Shown: piece by piece, positions 44,077-52,888 of the stretch
Position numbering within the stretch: the first letter of the stretch is position 1
Layout of the letters: each line of letters opens with the position of its first letter
DNA from: Burkholderia sp. USMB20
GTDB taxonomy: Bacteria > Pseudomonadota > Gammaproteobacteria > Burkholderiales > Burkholderiaceae
Length of the DNA stretch: 64,000 nt
Assembly (NCBI RefSeq): GCF_000949135.2
Contig: NZ_JTAN02000021.1
Span: 310,001 to 374,000 of the forward strand
Reading direction: 5' to 3'
Made by a program: the position numbers and the translations under genes
Notes under the pieces: generated by a model
Seen by the model: only the letters and a program-made list of their open reading frames with translations
Databases searched by the model: none
What the model was told of the DNA's origin: nothing

Positions 44077-44865
44077 ATGAAACTCATCGAAGACCTGTTC
44101 GACCTGCGCGGCAAGGTGGCCGCGATCACCGGCGGCGCGCGCGGCATCGGCGCGGAAACGGCGCGCACGCTGGCCGCGGCCGGCGCGAGCGTCGCGATCC
44201 TCGACGTGCTGTCGCAGCCCGCCGAAGCGCTCGTCGAGGAGATTCGCGCGCAGGGCGGCCAGGCCGCGTTCTGGTCGCTCGACGTCACGCAGGAGGCCGA
44301 CGTCGAGCGCGTGTTCGGCGAGATCGTCGCGCGCTTCGGGCGCCTCGACGTGCTCGTGAACAACGCGGGCATCGAAGGGCACAACGTGCCGACCCACGAA
44401 CTCACGCTCGCACAGTGGCAGCGTGTGCAGGACGTGAACGTCAACGGCGTGTTCCTGTGCACGCGCGCGGCGATTCCGCGCTTGGAAGCGGCCGGCGGCG
44501 GCTCGATCGTGAACCTGTCGTCGATGTACGGGATCGTCGGCGGCCCGGACGTGCCCGCGTATCACGCGTCGAAGGCCGCGGTGCGGATGATGGCGAAGGT
44601 CGATGCGATGCTGTATGCGGCGAAGAACATTCGTGCGAACTCCGTGCATCCGGGCTACATCCGCACGCCGATGCTCGAGGACGCGTTCCGCCAGATGGGC
44701 CAGGATCCCGACAACGTGTTCGGCTATCTGCAGACCCACGTGCCGATGGCGAAGATCGGCAGCCCGCGCGACATCGCGGCCGGCATCCTGTATCTCGTGT
44801 CGCCGGCCGGGCGCTATGTGACAGGCGCGGAGCTGGTGATCGACGGCGGATACACCGCGCGCTGA
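44077..44865 (+). CDS. SDR-family dehydrogenase
   Basis: A 262-residue SDR. The cofactor motif is [19 protein letters not shown] is present, the catalytic serine lies in [11 protein letters not shown] and Tyr/Lys in AYHASKAAV. The C-terminus ends [13 protein letters not shown]. It is similar to cyclohexanol and hydroxysteroid dehydrogenases in overall pattern, but specificity cannot be read. It lies between the damaged hsaD gene and etfBA on the plus strand, with AAGGAG just before the ATG. Confidence 0.83.
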   Translation: MKLIEDLFDLRGKVAAITGGARGIGAETARTLAAAGASVAILDVLSQPAEALVEEIRAQGGQAAFWSLDVTQEADVERVFGEIVARFGRLDVLVNNAGIEGHNVPTHELTLAQWQRVQDVNVNGVFLCTRAAIPRLEAAGGGSIVNLSSMYGIVGGPDVPAYHASKAAVRMMAKVDAMLYAAKNIRANSVHPGYIRTPMLEDAFRQMGQDPDNVFGYLQTHVPMAKIGSPRDIAAGILYLVSPAGRYVTGAELVIDGGYTAR

Positions 44866-44903
44866 CGCGCCGCGGCGGTCGAAACAAGAGAGGAGGCAAG
44901 CAG

Positions 44904-45654
44904 TTGAAAGCGCTCGTGGCAGTGAAGCGCGTGGTCGACGCGAACGTGAAGGTCGGCGTGAAGTCCGACCGCACCGGCGTCGACATCGCGAACGTGAAGA
45001 TGTCGATGAACCCGTTCGACGAAATCGCGGTGGAAGAGGCCGTGCGGCTGAAGGAGGCCGGCGTCGTGACGGAGGTGGTGGCCGTGTCGGTCGGTGTCGC
45101 GCAGGCGCAGGAAACGCTGCGCACGGCGCTCGCGATCGGCGCGGATCGCGCGATCCTCGTCGAAGCTGGCGACGCGGTCGAGCCGCTCGGTGTCGCGAAG
45201 ATCCTGAAGGCGCTGGTCGACAAGGAACAGCCGCAGCTCGTGATTCTCGGCAAGCAGGCGATCGACGACGATTCGAACCAGACCGGCCAGATGCTGGCTG
45301 CGCTGGCAGGCCTGCCGCAAGCGACGTTCGCGTCGAAGGTGACGATCGCCGACGGTAAGGCAACCGTGGCACGTGAAGTCGATGGCGGCGCGGAAACGCT
45401 GTCGCTTCAACTGCCTGCAGTTGTTACCACGGACCTGCGCCTGAACGAGCCGCGCTACGTGACGCTGCCGAACATCATGAAGGCGAAGAAGAAGCCGCTG
45501 GAAACGGTGAAGCCGGAAGACCTCCGGCGTGGATGTCACGCCGCGTCTGAAGACGCTGAAGGTGGCCGAGCCGCCGAAGCGCGCGGCCGGCGTGAAGGTG
45601 CCGGACGTGAAGACGCTGGTCGAGAAGCTGAAGACCGAAGCCAAGGTGCTGTAA
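44904..45654 (+). pseudogene. etfB: electron transfer flavoprotein beta subunit with a frameshift
   Basis: The first 206 codons encode a normal EtfB ([21 protein letters not shown] onward, with the AMP-binding region [24 protein letters not shown]). At VKPEDL the reading frame breaks. An extra C at 45524/45525 turns the expected Gly-Val-Asp-Val into Arg-Arg-Gly-Cys, and the shifted frame runs to a stop at 45674. Removing one C restores the standard C-terminus ([18 protein letters not shown], then KLKTEAKVL) with TAA at 45652-45654, 16 bases before etfA. The start is TTG at 44904 behind AGGAGG (44891-44896). It is either a true mutation or a sequencing error. EtfAB would accept electrons from the acyl-CoA dehydrogenases of this locus. 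Confidence 0.85.
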
Positions 45655-45670
45655 CAGGGAGCGGACGGAC

Positions 45671-46621
45671 ATGACGATTCTGGTAATCGCCGAGCACGAT
45701 GCGGCATCGGCTGGCGGCGCGTCGCCGATCAAGGCAGCGACGTTGAATGCGGTGGCGGCCGCGCAGGACATTGGCGGCGACATTCACGTGCTGGTTGCAG
45801 GCCACCACGCGCAAGCGGCGGCCGATGCGGCAGCAAAAATCGCAGGCGTTTCGAAAGTGCTGCTCGCCGACGCGCCGCAACTCGCGGACGGTCTCGCGGA
45901 GAACGTCGAAGCGACGGTGCTGACCGTCGCGTCGAATTACTCGCACATCCTCGCGCCGGCCACCGCGTACGGCAAGAACATCGCGCCCCGCATCGCCGCG
46001 AAGCTGGACGTCGCGCAGATCTCCGACATCACGGCGGTTGTATCGGCCGACACGTTCGAGCGTCCGATCTATGCGGGCAATGCAATCGCGACGGTGCAGT
46101 CCGGCGACCCGATCAAGGTGATCACGGTGCGGACGACGAGCTTCGATCCGGTCGCGGGCGTTGGCGGCAGCGCAGCGGTCGAGAAGATCGAAGCGGCAGC
46201 AGATGCGGGTGTATCGCAGTTCATCGGCCGGGAGGTGACGAAACTCGATCGCCCCGAACTCACCAGCGCGAACATCGTCGTGTCGGGCGGCCGCGGCCTG
46301 GGCAGCGGCGAGAACTACATGAAGGTTCTCGAGCCGTTGGCCGACAAGCTGAGCGCCGCACTCGGCGCGTCGCGCGCGGCAGTGGACGCCGGCTACGTGC
46401 CGAACGACTACCAGGTCGGACAGACCGGCAAGATCGTCGCGCCGCAGCTGTACATCGCCGTCGGTATTTCCGGTGCGATCCAGCATCTGGCCGGCATGAA
46501 GGATTCGAAGGTGATCGTCGCGATCAACAAGGATCCGGAAGCGCCGATCTTCAGCGTGGCCGATTACGGCCTCGTCGGCGATCTGTTCACGCTCGTGCCC
46601 GAAGCGGCCGCGGTGCTCTAA
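45671..46621 (+). CDS. etfA: electron transfer flavoprotein alpha subunit
   Basis: A 316-residue EtfA of normal length. The C-terminal FAD-binding region is complete: [23 protein letters not shown], then GAAR-type [43 protein letters not shown] and [11 protein letters not shown]. With EtfB it carries electrons from acyl-CoA dehydrogenases to the ETF:ubiquinone oxidoreductase. A locus-specific copy next to two heteromeric dehydrogenase pairs fits steroid beta-oxidation. Its partner gene is frameshifted, so either another EtfB pairs with it or the shift is an artefact. Confidence 0.92.
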   Translation: MTILVIAEHDAASAGGASPIKAATLNAVAAAQDIGGDIHVLVAGHHAQAAADAAAKIAGVSKVLLADAPQLADGLAENVEATVLTVASNYSHILAPATAYGKNIAPRIAAKLDVAQISDITAVVSADTFERPIYAGNAIATVQSGDPIKVITVRTTSFDPVAGVGGSAAVEKIEAAADAGVSQFIGREVTKLDRPELTSANIVVSGGRGLGSGENYMKVLEPLADKLSAALGASRAAVDAGYVPNDYQVGQTGKIVAPQLYIAVGISGAIQHLAGMKDSKVIVAINKDPEAPIFSVADYGLVGDLFTLVPEAAAVL

Positions 46622-46624
46622 GCG

Positions 46625-47155
46625 ATGCCGCTGTTCGAATTCAACGGCATGCGCCCGCGCGTCGCTTCGTCCGCGTACGTTCATCCGAGCGCGGTCGTGA
46701 TCGGCGACGTGACGATCGGCGCGGGCTGCTACATCGGCCCGCATGCGAGCCTGCGCGGCGACTTCGGCGCGATCGTCGTCGGCGACGGCAGCAACGTGCA
46801 GGACGGCTGCGTACTGCACGTCGGCATCCGCGAGACGTGCCGGCTCGGCGCGAACAGCCACATTGGCCACGGCGCGATCGTGCACGGCGCGACGCTCGAG
46901 CCGGACACGATGATCGGGATGAACGCGGTCGTGATGGACGGCGCGACGATCGGCGCGACCACGATCGTCGCGGCCTGCGCGTTCGTGAAGGCCGGTTACG
47001 ACGTGCCGCGCGGCGTGCTGCTCGCGGGCGTGCCGGGTCGTGTGGTCCGGCGGCTGAGCGACGCGGAGATCGACGCGAAGGCGAACGGCACGCGGATCTA
47101 TCAGCAGCTGGCGGTGGATTGCTTGAGGGGGCTCCGGCAGATCGACGACGCGTAA
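46625..47155 (+). CDS. gamma-carbonic-anhydrase-like hexapeptide protein (PaaY/CaiE type)
   Basis: A 176-residue left-handed beta-helix protein with hexapeptide repeats from about residue 15 to 145 (for example VVIGDVTIGAGCYIG and VIHGA-type turns). Histidines in LHVGI, SHIGHGAIVHGA mark the metal site of gamma-carbonic anhydrases. PaaY-like members act as thioesterases that rescue dead-end CoA esters in aromatic degradation, which would suit the end of a CoA-thioester operon. The start is three bases after etfA, so it belongs to that operon. Carbonic anhydrase activity itself cannot be judged. Confidence 0.82.
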   Translation: MPLFEFNGMRPRVASSAYVHPSAVVIGDVTIGAGCYIGPHASLRGDFGAIVVGDGSNVQDGCVLHVGIRETCRLGANSHIGHGAIVHGATLEPDTMIGMNAVVMDGATIGATTIVAACAFVKAGYDVPRGVLLAGVPGRVVRRLSDAEIDAKANGTRIYQQLAVDCLRGLRQIDDA

Positions 47156-47407
47156 GCGATGCGCGTCGTCGTTCGGGCGGCGGAGGCTTGCCGGCGGCAA
47201 GACCGTCGTGCATCAGCGTGAATACCGCAAATCCGTGCGCGCCGAGTGCCGCGCCGAAAGCGCGATGCCACGGTTTTATCGGGGTTTGTGCGGATGGCGA
47301 TTCGCCGTCGTGCATGCCGGTCGCGACGTTCGCGCGGGATCGATTGCCTGATGCGGCGCCGTTGTCTTAAGATCGGCGTCAGACCATCCCACCGCCTCCG
47401 GCGCCGA

Positions 47408-47656
47408 ATGAAAACGACCCTACGCCTGCGCGTCGCCATTGTCGCTTCGGCCTTCGCCGTCTATCACGTATTCATGCACATTCAGTGGGTCGCCAGCGGT
47501 TGCATCGAATTTCGCGGCAGCCGGCATTGCAGCTTCGAGAACAGTGAGAATTTCGAAGGCATGATGGACTTCGACCTGCTGCTGACCTGCGCGTGGGTCG
47601 CGGGCGCGATGATGGCGTGGTTCGCGGTCGCTCGCGCGCCGAAAAAAACTGGGTGA
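47408..47656 (+). CDS. small membrane protein of unknown function
   Basis: An 82-residue protein with two hydrophobic segments (about residues 8-26 and 55-75) and a pair of cysteines in between (CIEFRGSRHC). The family is not recognised. ATG 47408 is the most likely start since upstream codons in the same frame are arginine-rich and non-coding in character. It faces the MFS gene tail to tail with a 23-base gap. Confidence 0.5.
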   Translation: MKTTLRLRVAIVASAFAVYHVFMHIQWVASGCIEFRGSRHCSFENSENFEGMMDFDLLLTCAWVAGAMMAWFAVARAPKKTG

Positions 47657-47679
47657 CCGCGCCGGCATGGCGCCGCCGC

Positions 47680-48843
47680 TTATTGCGTGCGCACCGCCTC
47701 CGGCCGGTCGCGCAGGATCGCGAGCGACAGCGCCGCCAGCCCGCAGCTGGCGATGAGCATCAGCAACGCGCCCTTGCCGGCATGCACCATCACCCAGCCG
47801 CCGAGCGACGGAAACCCGAACGCGCCGATGAAATACGACGCGACGAACCAGGTCAGCACGCCATGCCGTTGCGCGTCCGGGCAATCGTTGACCGCCTGCG
47901 CCTGGATCACCGGATACATGAGGCCGTAGCCGGCGCCCAGCAGGACGGCCGCGACGGACTGCAGCGATGCGTGCGCGGCAGCGCCGAACATCGCGAGCGC
48001 GCCGAGCAGCATCAACATGAGCAGGCCCTTGGTCGCCGTTTCGGGGCGCGCCATCCTGACCCATCTCCCGAGCAGCCAGCGCGCGCTCACCACCGTCATC
48101 GTATAAACGCTGAAGAATGTGCCGGGCCGCGCCTGCGTGCCCTGCATGAGCGACATCTGGAACGTCATCAGGCCGGAGAACACGCAGGTGCCGAGCGCGA
48201 TCATCGCGATCGGCGCGGCGGCCCGCGTGCGCGAGATCGTGCGCAGTTCGCGCACCCACCGGCCGCCGGCGATGGGGGCGGACGGACGCGGGCTCAGGCG
48301 GCCGAATGCTTCCAGCATCAGCGACGCGAGCGCGCACAGCGCGCCGACCGCGTAAAGTGTGTCGTCGATCGACCAGTGGAGCATGCGCATCGCATAGGCG
48401 GCAAACGCCGGGGATGCACCGATTCCGGTCATCTGGAACGTCGCCGATCGAAAGAACCAGGTGCCGCGCTCCGCACCGCTGGTACGCTCGGCCAGCGACA
48501 TCGGCGCGGCCAGGTGAAACGCGCCCCAGCCGAAGCCGACCAGGAAGCCGGACAGCAGGTCCGCGTAGGCCGCGCGCCCGACGAGCGCGAAGCCGACGAT
48601 GCCGGCGCCGATGCACAGTGACGACAGCGCGGCGATCCGTGTGGTGCCGATCTGCTGCGAGAACCAGCCGACGAACGACAAGCCGGCGAACGTGCCGACC
48701 GTCGCCGCGGCCAGTGCCGCGCCGGTATCGAGATCGCTGCCGCCGATCGCGCGAAAGCGCATCGACAGCAGGAAGGTTGCACCGTAGCCGCCGGCGGTGA
48801 GCAGGGTGCCGACGAGAAACAGCAACGCACTTTGAACGCGCAT
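47680..48843 (-). CDS. MFS transporter
   Basis: A 387-residue inner-membrane transporter with twelve predicted hydrophobic segments. The N-terminal helix leads into FLLSMRFRAIGGSDLDTGAALAAATVGTFAGL, and the loop between helices 2 and 3 has the reduced MFS motif (SQQIGTTRIAAL). The second half begins after a loop rich in Arg (RPSAPIAGGRWVRELRTISRTRA). It resembles small-substrate or drug exporters of the YfcJ/UhpC-like groups, but no substrate can be named. An alternative start nine bases upstream (48852) is possible. It is divergent from the DUF1326 gene. Confidence 0.8.
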   Translation of the reverse strand: MRVQSALLFLVGTLLTAGGYGATFLLSMRFRAIGGSDLDTGAALAAATVGTFAGLSFVGWFSQQIGTTRIAALSSLCIGAGIVGFALVGRAAYADLLSGFLVGFGWGAFHLAAPMSLAERTSGAERGTWFFRSATFQMTGIGASPAFAAYAMRMLHWSIDDTLYAVGALCALASLMLEAFGRLSPRPSAPIAGGRWVRELRTISRTRAAAPIAMIALGTCVFSGLMTFQMSLMQGTQARPGTFFSVYTMTVVSARWLLGRWVRMARPETATKGLLMLMLLGALAMFGAAAHASLQSVAAVLLGAGYGLMYPVIQAQAVNDCPDAQRHGVLTWFVASYFIGAFGFPSLGGWVMVHAGKGALLMLIASCGLAALSLAILRDRPEAVRTQ

Positions 48844-48852
48844 GACAGCCAT

Positions 48853-49187
48853 CCGGGGCGACGGCGACGGTCGGGGTGAATCGTCGATTGCGAGACAGTA
48901 TGAACCAGGACCGATGCGGGATGCCCGCATTCGTGATGCTGCGTGCGTGCCGTCGGCTTTTGTCCGACATGGCTCGAACGCGCTCGTCCGAGCGCGCCGT
49001 TGCGCATCGAAACGCCTGCATCGGCGAGGCTGCACGACGAGGTTGAATGCGTCGGGCCGGCATCGTTGCGCGCCGCGCGGCGCCTGGTTTTTTTCGACGC
49101 ACGAGGCACCCGCGCGCACTTTGATTTCCCCTGTCCGCTGCACTAGATTCGAAACATTACGTGCCAGCGACTGCGCGAGGTGAAGCC
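48853..49187. promoter_or_regulatory. divergent intergenic region with a palindrome
   Basis: The 335 bases between the MFS gene (-) and the DUF1326 gene (+) carry no supported gene. A perfect palindrome ATGCGGG-ATG-CCCGCAT lies at 48914-48930 and could be an operator for either gene. Promoters for both directions must be here but were not identified. Confidence 0.4.
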
Positions 49188-49832
49188 ATGACGCCGTGGG
49201 AGATCCAGGGAACCGAACTGATGAACTGCAATTGCTCATACGGTTGCCCCTGCCAGTTCAATTCGTTGCCGACGCACGGCAACTGCGAAGCGATGGGTGC
49301 GATTTCGATCGACAGCGGCCACTACGGCGACGTGGTGCTCGACGGCGTCCGGATCGCGGTCGTGTTCCAGTGGCCCGGACCGATTCACGAAGGCCACGGC
49401 CGGTGCCAGCCGATCGTCGACGAGCGTGCGAGCCCCGCGCAGTGCGAAGCCGTGCTGAAGATCATGACCGGTCAGGATACCGATCCGTTCGCGACGATGT
49501 TTTCCGTGTTCGCATCGACGCTTGAGCAGGCCTACGAGCCGATCTTCGCGAAGATCGATTTCGACGTCGACGTGGATGCGCGGCGCGGCCGGATCAGCAT
49601 CGACGGCGTGCTCGACATCGTCGGCGAGCCGATCCGCAATCCGGTGACGGGCGCCGAACATCGCGTGCGGATCGACCTGCCGCACGGCTTCGAATACGAG
49701 CTGGCCGAGATCGGATCCGGCACCGGCCGGTCGCACGGCCACATCCAGCTGGATCTCGAGCGGAGCTACGCGCAGTTCGCACGGCTGCACCTGAACAACC
49801 ACGGGCTGATCCGGCATCGCGTCGCGGCATGA
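49188..49832 (+). CDS. DUF1326 protein
   Basis: A 214-residue cytoplasmic protein with the DUF1326 signature: ELMNCNCSYGCPCQFNSLPTHGNCEAM near the N-terminus. The cysteine pattern C-x-C-x3-C-x-C followed by another Cys suggests metal binding. The family function is not established. It is regularly encoded next to a DUF2182 membrane protein, as here, where the stop overlaps the next ATG. The GAGG at 49177-49180 supports the ATG at 49188. Confidence 0.8.
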   Translation: MTPWEIQGTELMNCNCSYGCPCQFNSLPTHGNCEAMGAISIDSGHYGDVVLDGVRIAVVFQWPGPIHEGHGRCQPIVDERASPAQCEAVLKIMTGQDTDPFATMFSVFASTLEQAYEPIFAKIDFDVDVDARRGRISIDGVLDIVGEPIRNPVTGAEHRVRIDLPHGFEYELAEIGSGTGRSHGHIQLDLERSYAQFARLHLNNHGLIRHRVAA

Positions 49833-50620
49833 TCCCCGTCGGCGAGCTTCTCGGACGCGAGCGCGTCGTCACGCTGCTCGGCATGATCGCGCTCGTCGGC
49901 GCGTGCTGGGCCTACCTGTGGACGGGGGCCGGCACCGGCATGTCGGCGCTGGACATGACGGCGGTCGCGCTGTTCCCGCATCGGCTGGCCGACGGCATGG
50001 GCGCCATGGATCCGTCGCTGGCGACCGTGATCCTGATGTGGTGGGTGATGATGATCGCGATGATGACGCCCGGCGCGGCGCCGGTCGTGCTGCTGTACCG
50101 GCGCGTGCTGCGGCATCACGATCGGGGCGATGCCGGGTCGGCATTCACGTCGGCGTGCCTGTTGGCCGGCTATCTGGCCGTATGGCTCGCGTTCTCGGTC
50201 GGCGCGGCCGTGCTGCAGATGCTGCTGCAGCCCGCCGGCCTGATCTCCGGGATGATGCTGTGGTCGAAGAGCGCCGTGCTGTCCGCGATCGTCCTCGCGC
50301 TGGCCGGCGTCTATCAATTCACGCCGCTGAAACAGGCCTGCCTGCGGCAATGCCGGTCGCCGGTGCGGTTTCTCGCGACATACTGGCGCCCGGGCATCAC
50401 GGGCAGCTTCCTGCTCGGCGCGCGCCACGGCGCGTATTGCGTGGGCTGCTGCTGGCTGCTGATGGCGCTGCTGTTCGTCGGCGGCGTGATGAACGTCGTT
50501 TGGATCGTCGCGTTGTCGCTGTTCGTGCTGGTCGAAAAGGTGCTGCCGGGCGGCGAGCGGGTCGGCCGGGCGCTGGGTGTCGTGCTGATCGGATGGGCGG
50601 TCGCGACGTTGCTGGTGTAG
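49829..50620 (+). CDS. DUF2182 predicted metal-binding membrane protein
   Basis: A 263-residue membrane protein with about seven hydrophobic segments. The hallmark motif MWWVMMIAMMTPGAAPVV (near residues 70-87) is rich in methionine and tryptophan, and GARHGAYCVGCCW (near 197-209) adds histidine and cysteines; both suggest binding of a soft metal such as copper. It overlaps the DUF1326 gene by four bases and is followed by a CusF-like protein, so a role in copper handling is a reasonable inference. No biochemical function is known to me. Confidence 0.8.
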   Translation: MIPVGELLGRERVVTLLGMIALVGACWAYLWTGAGTGMSALDMTAVALFPHRLADGMGAMDPSLATVILMWWVMMIAMMTPGAAPVVLLYRRVLRHHDRGDAGSAFTSACLLAGYLAVWLAFSVGAAVLQMLLQPAGLISGMMLWSKSAVLSAIVLALAGVYQFTPLKQACLRQCRSPVRFLATYWRPGITGSFLLGARHGAYCVGCCWLLMALLFVGGVMNVVWIVALSLFVLVEKVLPGGERVGRALGVVLIGWAVATLLV

Positions 50621-50664
50621 CGGGTGCGTTCCATGTGTTGCCCGCTGCAGCCGGGAGTCGGTTG

Positions 50665-51018
50665 ATGAAGATTCGAAATATTGCCGTCGCCGTCCTCTGC
50701 GCGATGAACGTCGTCGCGACACCGGCGTATTCAGCCGGCAGCATGTCCGACATGAACATGGACATGGGCGACTCGAAGACGTCGGCGCCGGATGCCGCGC
50801 TGACCAACGCCGAAGTGAAACGGATCGATGCCGAGCACGGCATGGTGACGCTGAAGCACGGCGCGCTCCAGAACGTCGGGATGGCGCCGATGACGATGGC
50901 ATTCAAGGCCGGCGACCCGGCGATGATCGCGTCGCTGCACGTGGGCGACAAGGTCAAGGTCCGGGTCGAGCGCGTGAACGGTGCGCTGACGATCGTGAAG
51001 CTCGTGCAACGACGGTAA
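50665..51018 (+). CDS. CusF-like periplasmic copper-binding protein
   Basis: A 117-residue protein with a signal peptide (cleavage near AYS-A, residue 23), a Met/Asp-rich linker (SMSDMNMDMGD) and a CusF beta-barrel domain. The metal site can be placed by spacing: H65, M76 and M78 match the His/Met/Met set. The tryptophan that caps copper in E. coli CusF is replaced by methionine (M73 in GMAPMTM). That could give a three-Met plus His site with different metal affinity. It is the third gene of the DUF1326-DUF2182 group. Confidence 0.8.
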   Translation: MKIRNIAVAVLCAMNVVATPAYSAGSMSDMNMDMGDSKTSAPDAALTNAEVKRIDAEHGMVTLKHGALQNVGMAPMTMAFKAGDPAMIASLHVGDKVKVRVERVNGALTIVKLVQRR

Positions 51019-51071
51019 CGGTCGCGCAAGCAACCGCTTGCCGGGCAACTGTCACGGACCGGTCGCCAGCG

Positions 51072-51482
51072 CTAACCCGGTCCATCACCGGAATCGCGGC
51101 CGGCTTCCGCAAAATTCAACTCGACGCCATTACCGGCCGGATCGGTGAAAAAGATCTGCAGCTGGCTCGTGACCGGCACGTGCCGGCGCGTGTACCGGAC
51201 CTGCGCGTCGCCAAGACGCCGCTCCATGTCCGCGGCATTCGCGCACGAAAACGCCACATGGTCGAACGTATTGACGACATGCGCCGGCCGCACCTCGCCG
51301 GGTCGCGCTTCCGACAGGTGGAGGATCGCCTGCGCCCCCGCGTAGAGCCAGTAGCCGCTGCTCTGGAACGGCGGTCGATATCCAGGTTCGAGGCCCACGA
51401 CGTTCATGTAGAAGTCGCGCAGCGTATCGAGCGTGGCCCGATCCGCGCGGAGGTTGTAATGATCGAATCCGATGACTGGCAT
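51072..51482 (-). CDS. VOC-family (glyoxalase-like) protein
   Basis: A 136-residue vicinal-oxygen-chelate domain. The first module begins GFDHYNLRA with its metal-type histidine; the second carries NTFDHVAFSCAN and ends in DPAGNGVELNFAE with a glutamate. These are possible metal ligands of a glyoxalase or dioxygenase-like enzyme. The substrate is not recognisable. ATG at 51482 starts at the first strand; a longer version from 51524 is less likely. It is on the same strand as the Lrp gene, 63 bases downstream of it. Confidence 0.78.
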   Translation of the reverse strand: MPVIGFDHYNLRADRATLDTLRDFYMNVVGLEPGYRPPFQSSGYWLYAGAQAILHLSEARPGEVRPAHVVNTFDHVAFSCANAADMERRLGDAQVRYTRRHVPVTSQLQIFFTDPAGNGVELNFAEAGRDSGDGPG

Positions 51483-51545
51483 GGCAGGTTGTCCGGTTCG
51501 CGCAAGCGGCGCATGGCACAGCATCGCGCAGCGCGGGGCATCCTG

Positions 51546-52007
51546 TCACCCCCGAACGCCTTTGACCGCCGCGGCCGGACGCGCGAGCCCGCGCGCCGGC
51601 AACGGCGTCGACATCACGATCGACGTGCGCGTTTCGCCATACAGGTTGATGCGCTCGATCAGCTGTTCGAGATGCGCCATGCTGACGGCGACGAACCGCA
51701 TCACGTAGGAATCCGCGCCGGTCACGTGATGGCACTCGACCACTTCGGGAATGGTCTCCAGCAGCTTCAGGAATTTCGCCTTTGCCGGCTGCGGCACCGT
51801 GATGCCGATCAGCGCGCTCACCGGGTAGCCGGCCGCGGCCGGATTGACCCGCGCCGTGTAGCCGTCGATCACGCCGGCCGATTCGAGGCGCTTCACGCGT
51901 TCCGTGACCGCCGGCACCGACAGGTGAACCTGGCGTGCCAGCTCCGTGTAGCTGATGCGGCCGTTGGCCTGCAGCAGCGCGAGTATTTTCCAGTCGAGTT
52001 CGTCCAT
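51546..52007 (-). CDS. Lrp/AsnC-family transcriptional regulator
   Basis: A 153-residue regulator with an N-terminal winged helix-turn-helix (LDWKILALLQANGRISYTELARQVHLSVPAVTERVKRLE, residues 4-42) and a C-terminal RAM/AsnC ligand domain (VVECHHVTGADSYVMRFV). It is divergent from a LysE-type exporter, the usual arrangement for amino-acid-responsive control of export. The shared promoter region carries a 10-bp inverted repeat that may be its binding site. Confidence 0.9.
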   Translation of the reverse strand: MDELDWKILALLQANGRISYTELARQVHLSVPAVTERVKRLESAGVIDGYTARVNPAAAGYPVSALIGITVPQPAKAKFLKLLETIPEVVECHHVTGADSYVMRFVAVSMAHLEQLIERINLYGETRTSIVMSTPLPARGLARPAAAVKGVRG

Positions 52008-52016
52008 CGCGGCGGA

Positions 52017-52052
52017 GTTTTTAAGGTGAAGCGGCTATTTTTCCTTAAAAAC
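52017..52052. promoter_or_regulatory. 10-bp inverted repeat between lrp-type and lysE-type genes
   Basis: GTTTTTAAGG at 52017-52026 is the exact reverse complement of CCTTAAAAAC at 52043-52052, spaced by 16 bases. The repeat starts nine bases upstream of the regulator's start codon and 70 bases before the exporter. AT-rich arms of this kind suit an Lrp-family operator. Confidence 0.5.
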
Positions 52053-52122
52053 CGCCTTCAGCGGCGACCGGAGTTTCCCTACGATGACGGTTCAACGCAT
52101 TGCATGTCGCGAGGAGCCGGCC

Positions 52123-52770
52123 ATGCTGTTCATCAAGTCCGTCGTAATGGGATTGTCGATCGCGGTGCCGGTCGGCCCGATCGGCATGCTGTGCATCCAG
52201 CGCAGCCTGAGCCGCGGCTTTCACGCGGGGTTCGCGACGGGCATCGGCGCCGCGTGCGCCGATGCGATCTACGGGCTGCTCGGCGCGCTGGGCGTCGCCG
52301 GCATCGTCACCGCGTTCCCGATGCTGACCGTCGCGCTGAAAATCGGCGGCGGCGCGTTCCTCGTGTGGCTGGCGTGGTCGATCGCGCGGCAGGCGCCGGC
52401 GGCGTCGACCGCATCGGCGGCGGTTCGAGACCTGCCGCGCACGACCGTGCTGCGCGATTTCCTGACGACTTTCGGCCTCACGCTGTCGAACCCGATGACG
52501 ATCCTGTCGTTCGTCGGGATCTTCGCGGCGCTCGGCCCGCTGGCGGGCACGCATGAAGGCGCGATGGGGGCGACCGTGGCGCTGATGGTCGCCGGCGTGT
52601 TCCTGGGTTCCGCGACGTGGTGGCTGTGCCTGAGCGGCGCGACCGCCGCGCTGCGCACGAAGATGTCGCTGACGTTCATGCACGGGCTATCGCGCATGTC
52701 GGCCGTCGTGATCGCCGCGTTCGGCGCGATCCAGTTGATCGCGGGCGTGCGGGGCGTCGCAGGGGCGTGA
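52123..52770 (+). CDS. LysE/RhtB-family exporter
   Basis: A 215-residue inner-membrane protein with six predicted helices. The N-terminal motif VVMGLSIAVPVGPIGMLCIQRSLSRG (near residues 6-31) is the LysE/RhtB signature, and a second conserved segment reads FGLTLSNPMTILSFVGIFAALG. Members export amino acids or related molecules. ATG 52123 is supported by GAGGAG at 52111-52116. The adjacent Lrp-type gene probably controls it. Confidence 0.88.
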   Translation: MLFIKSVVMGLSIAVPVGPIGMLCIQRSLSRGFHAGFATGIGAACADAIYGLLGALGVAGIVTAFPMLTVALKIGGGAFLVWLAWSIARQAPAASTASAAVRDLPRTTVLRDFLTTFGLTLSNPMTILSFVGIFAALGPLAGTHEGAMGATVALMVAGVFLGSATWWLCLSGATAALRTKMSLTFMHGLSRMSAVVIAAFGAIQLIAGVRGVAGA

Positions 52771-52888
52771 CGCGTAGCGCGGTGCGAGCGAACGCGATCT
52801 TGCGCTCGCGGCCGACGACATCCGGCACCCGTACACCCGTCGGCATCGCCACCCGCGCACCTGGGTGCCGATGCACCGACCACCCCGC

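Noticed and set aside
45528-45674. C-terminal tail of the shifted etfB frame as a genuine new domain
   Set aside because: It is low-complexity Arg/Glu/Gly/Ala sequence, while the standard EtfB C-terminus is intact in the neighbouring frame.
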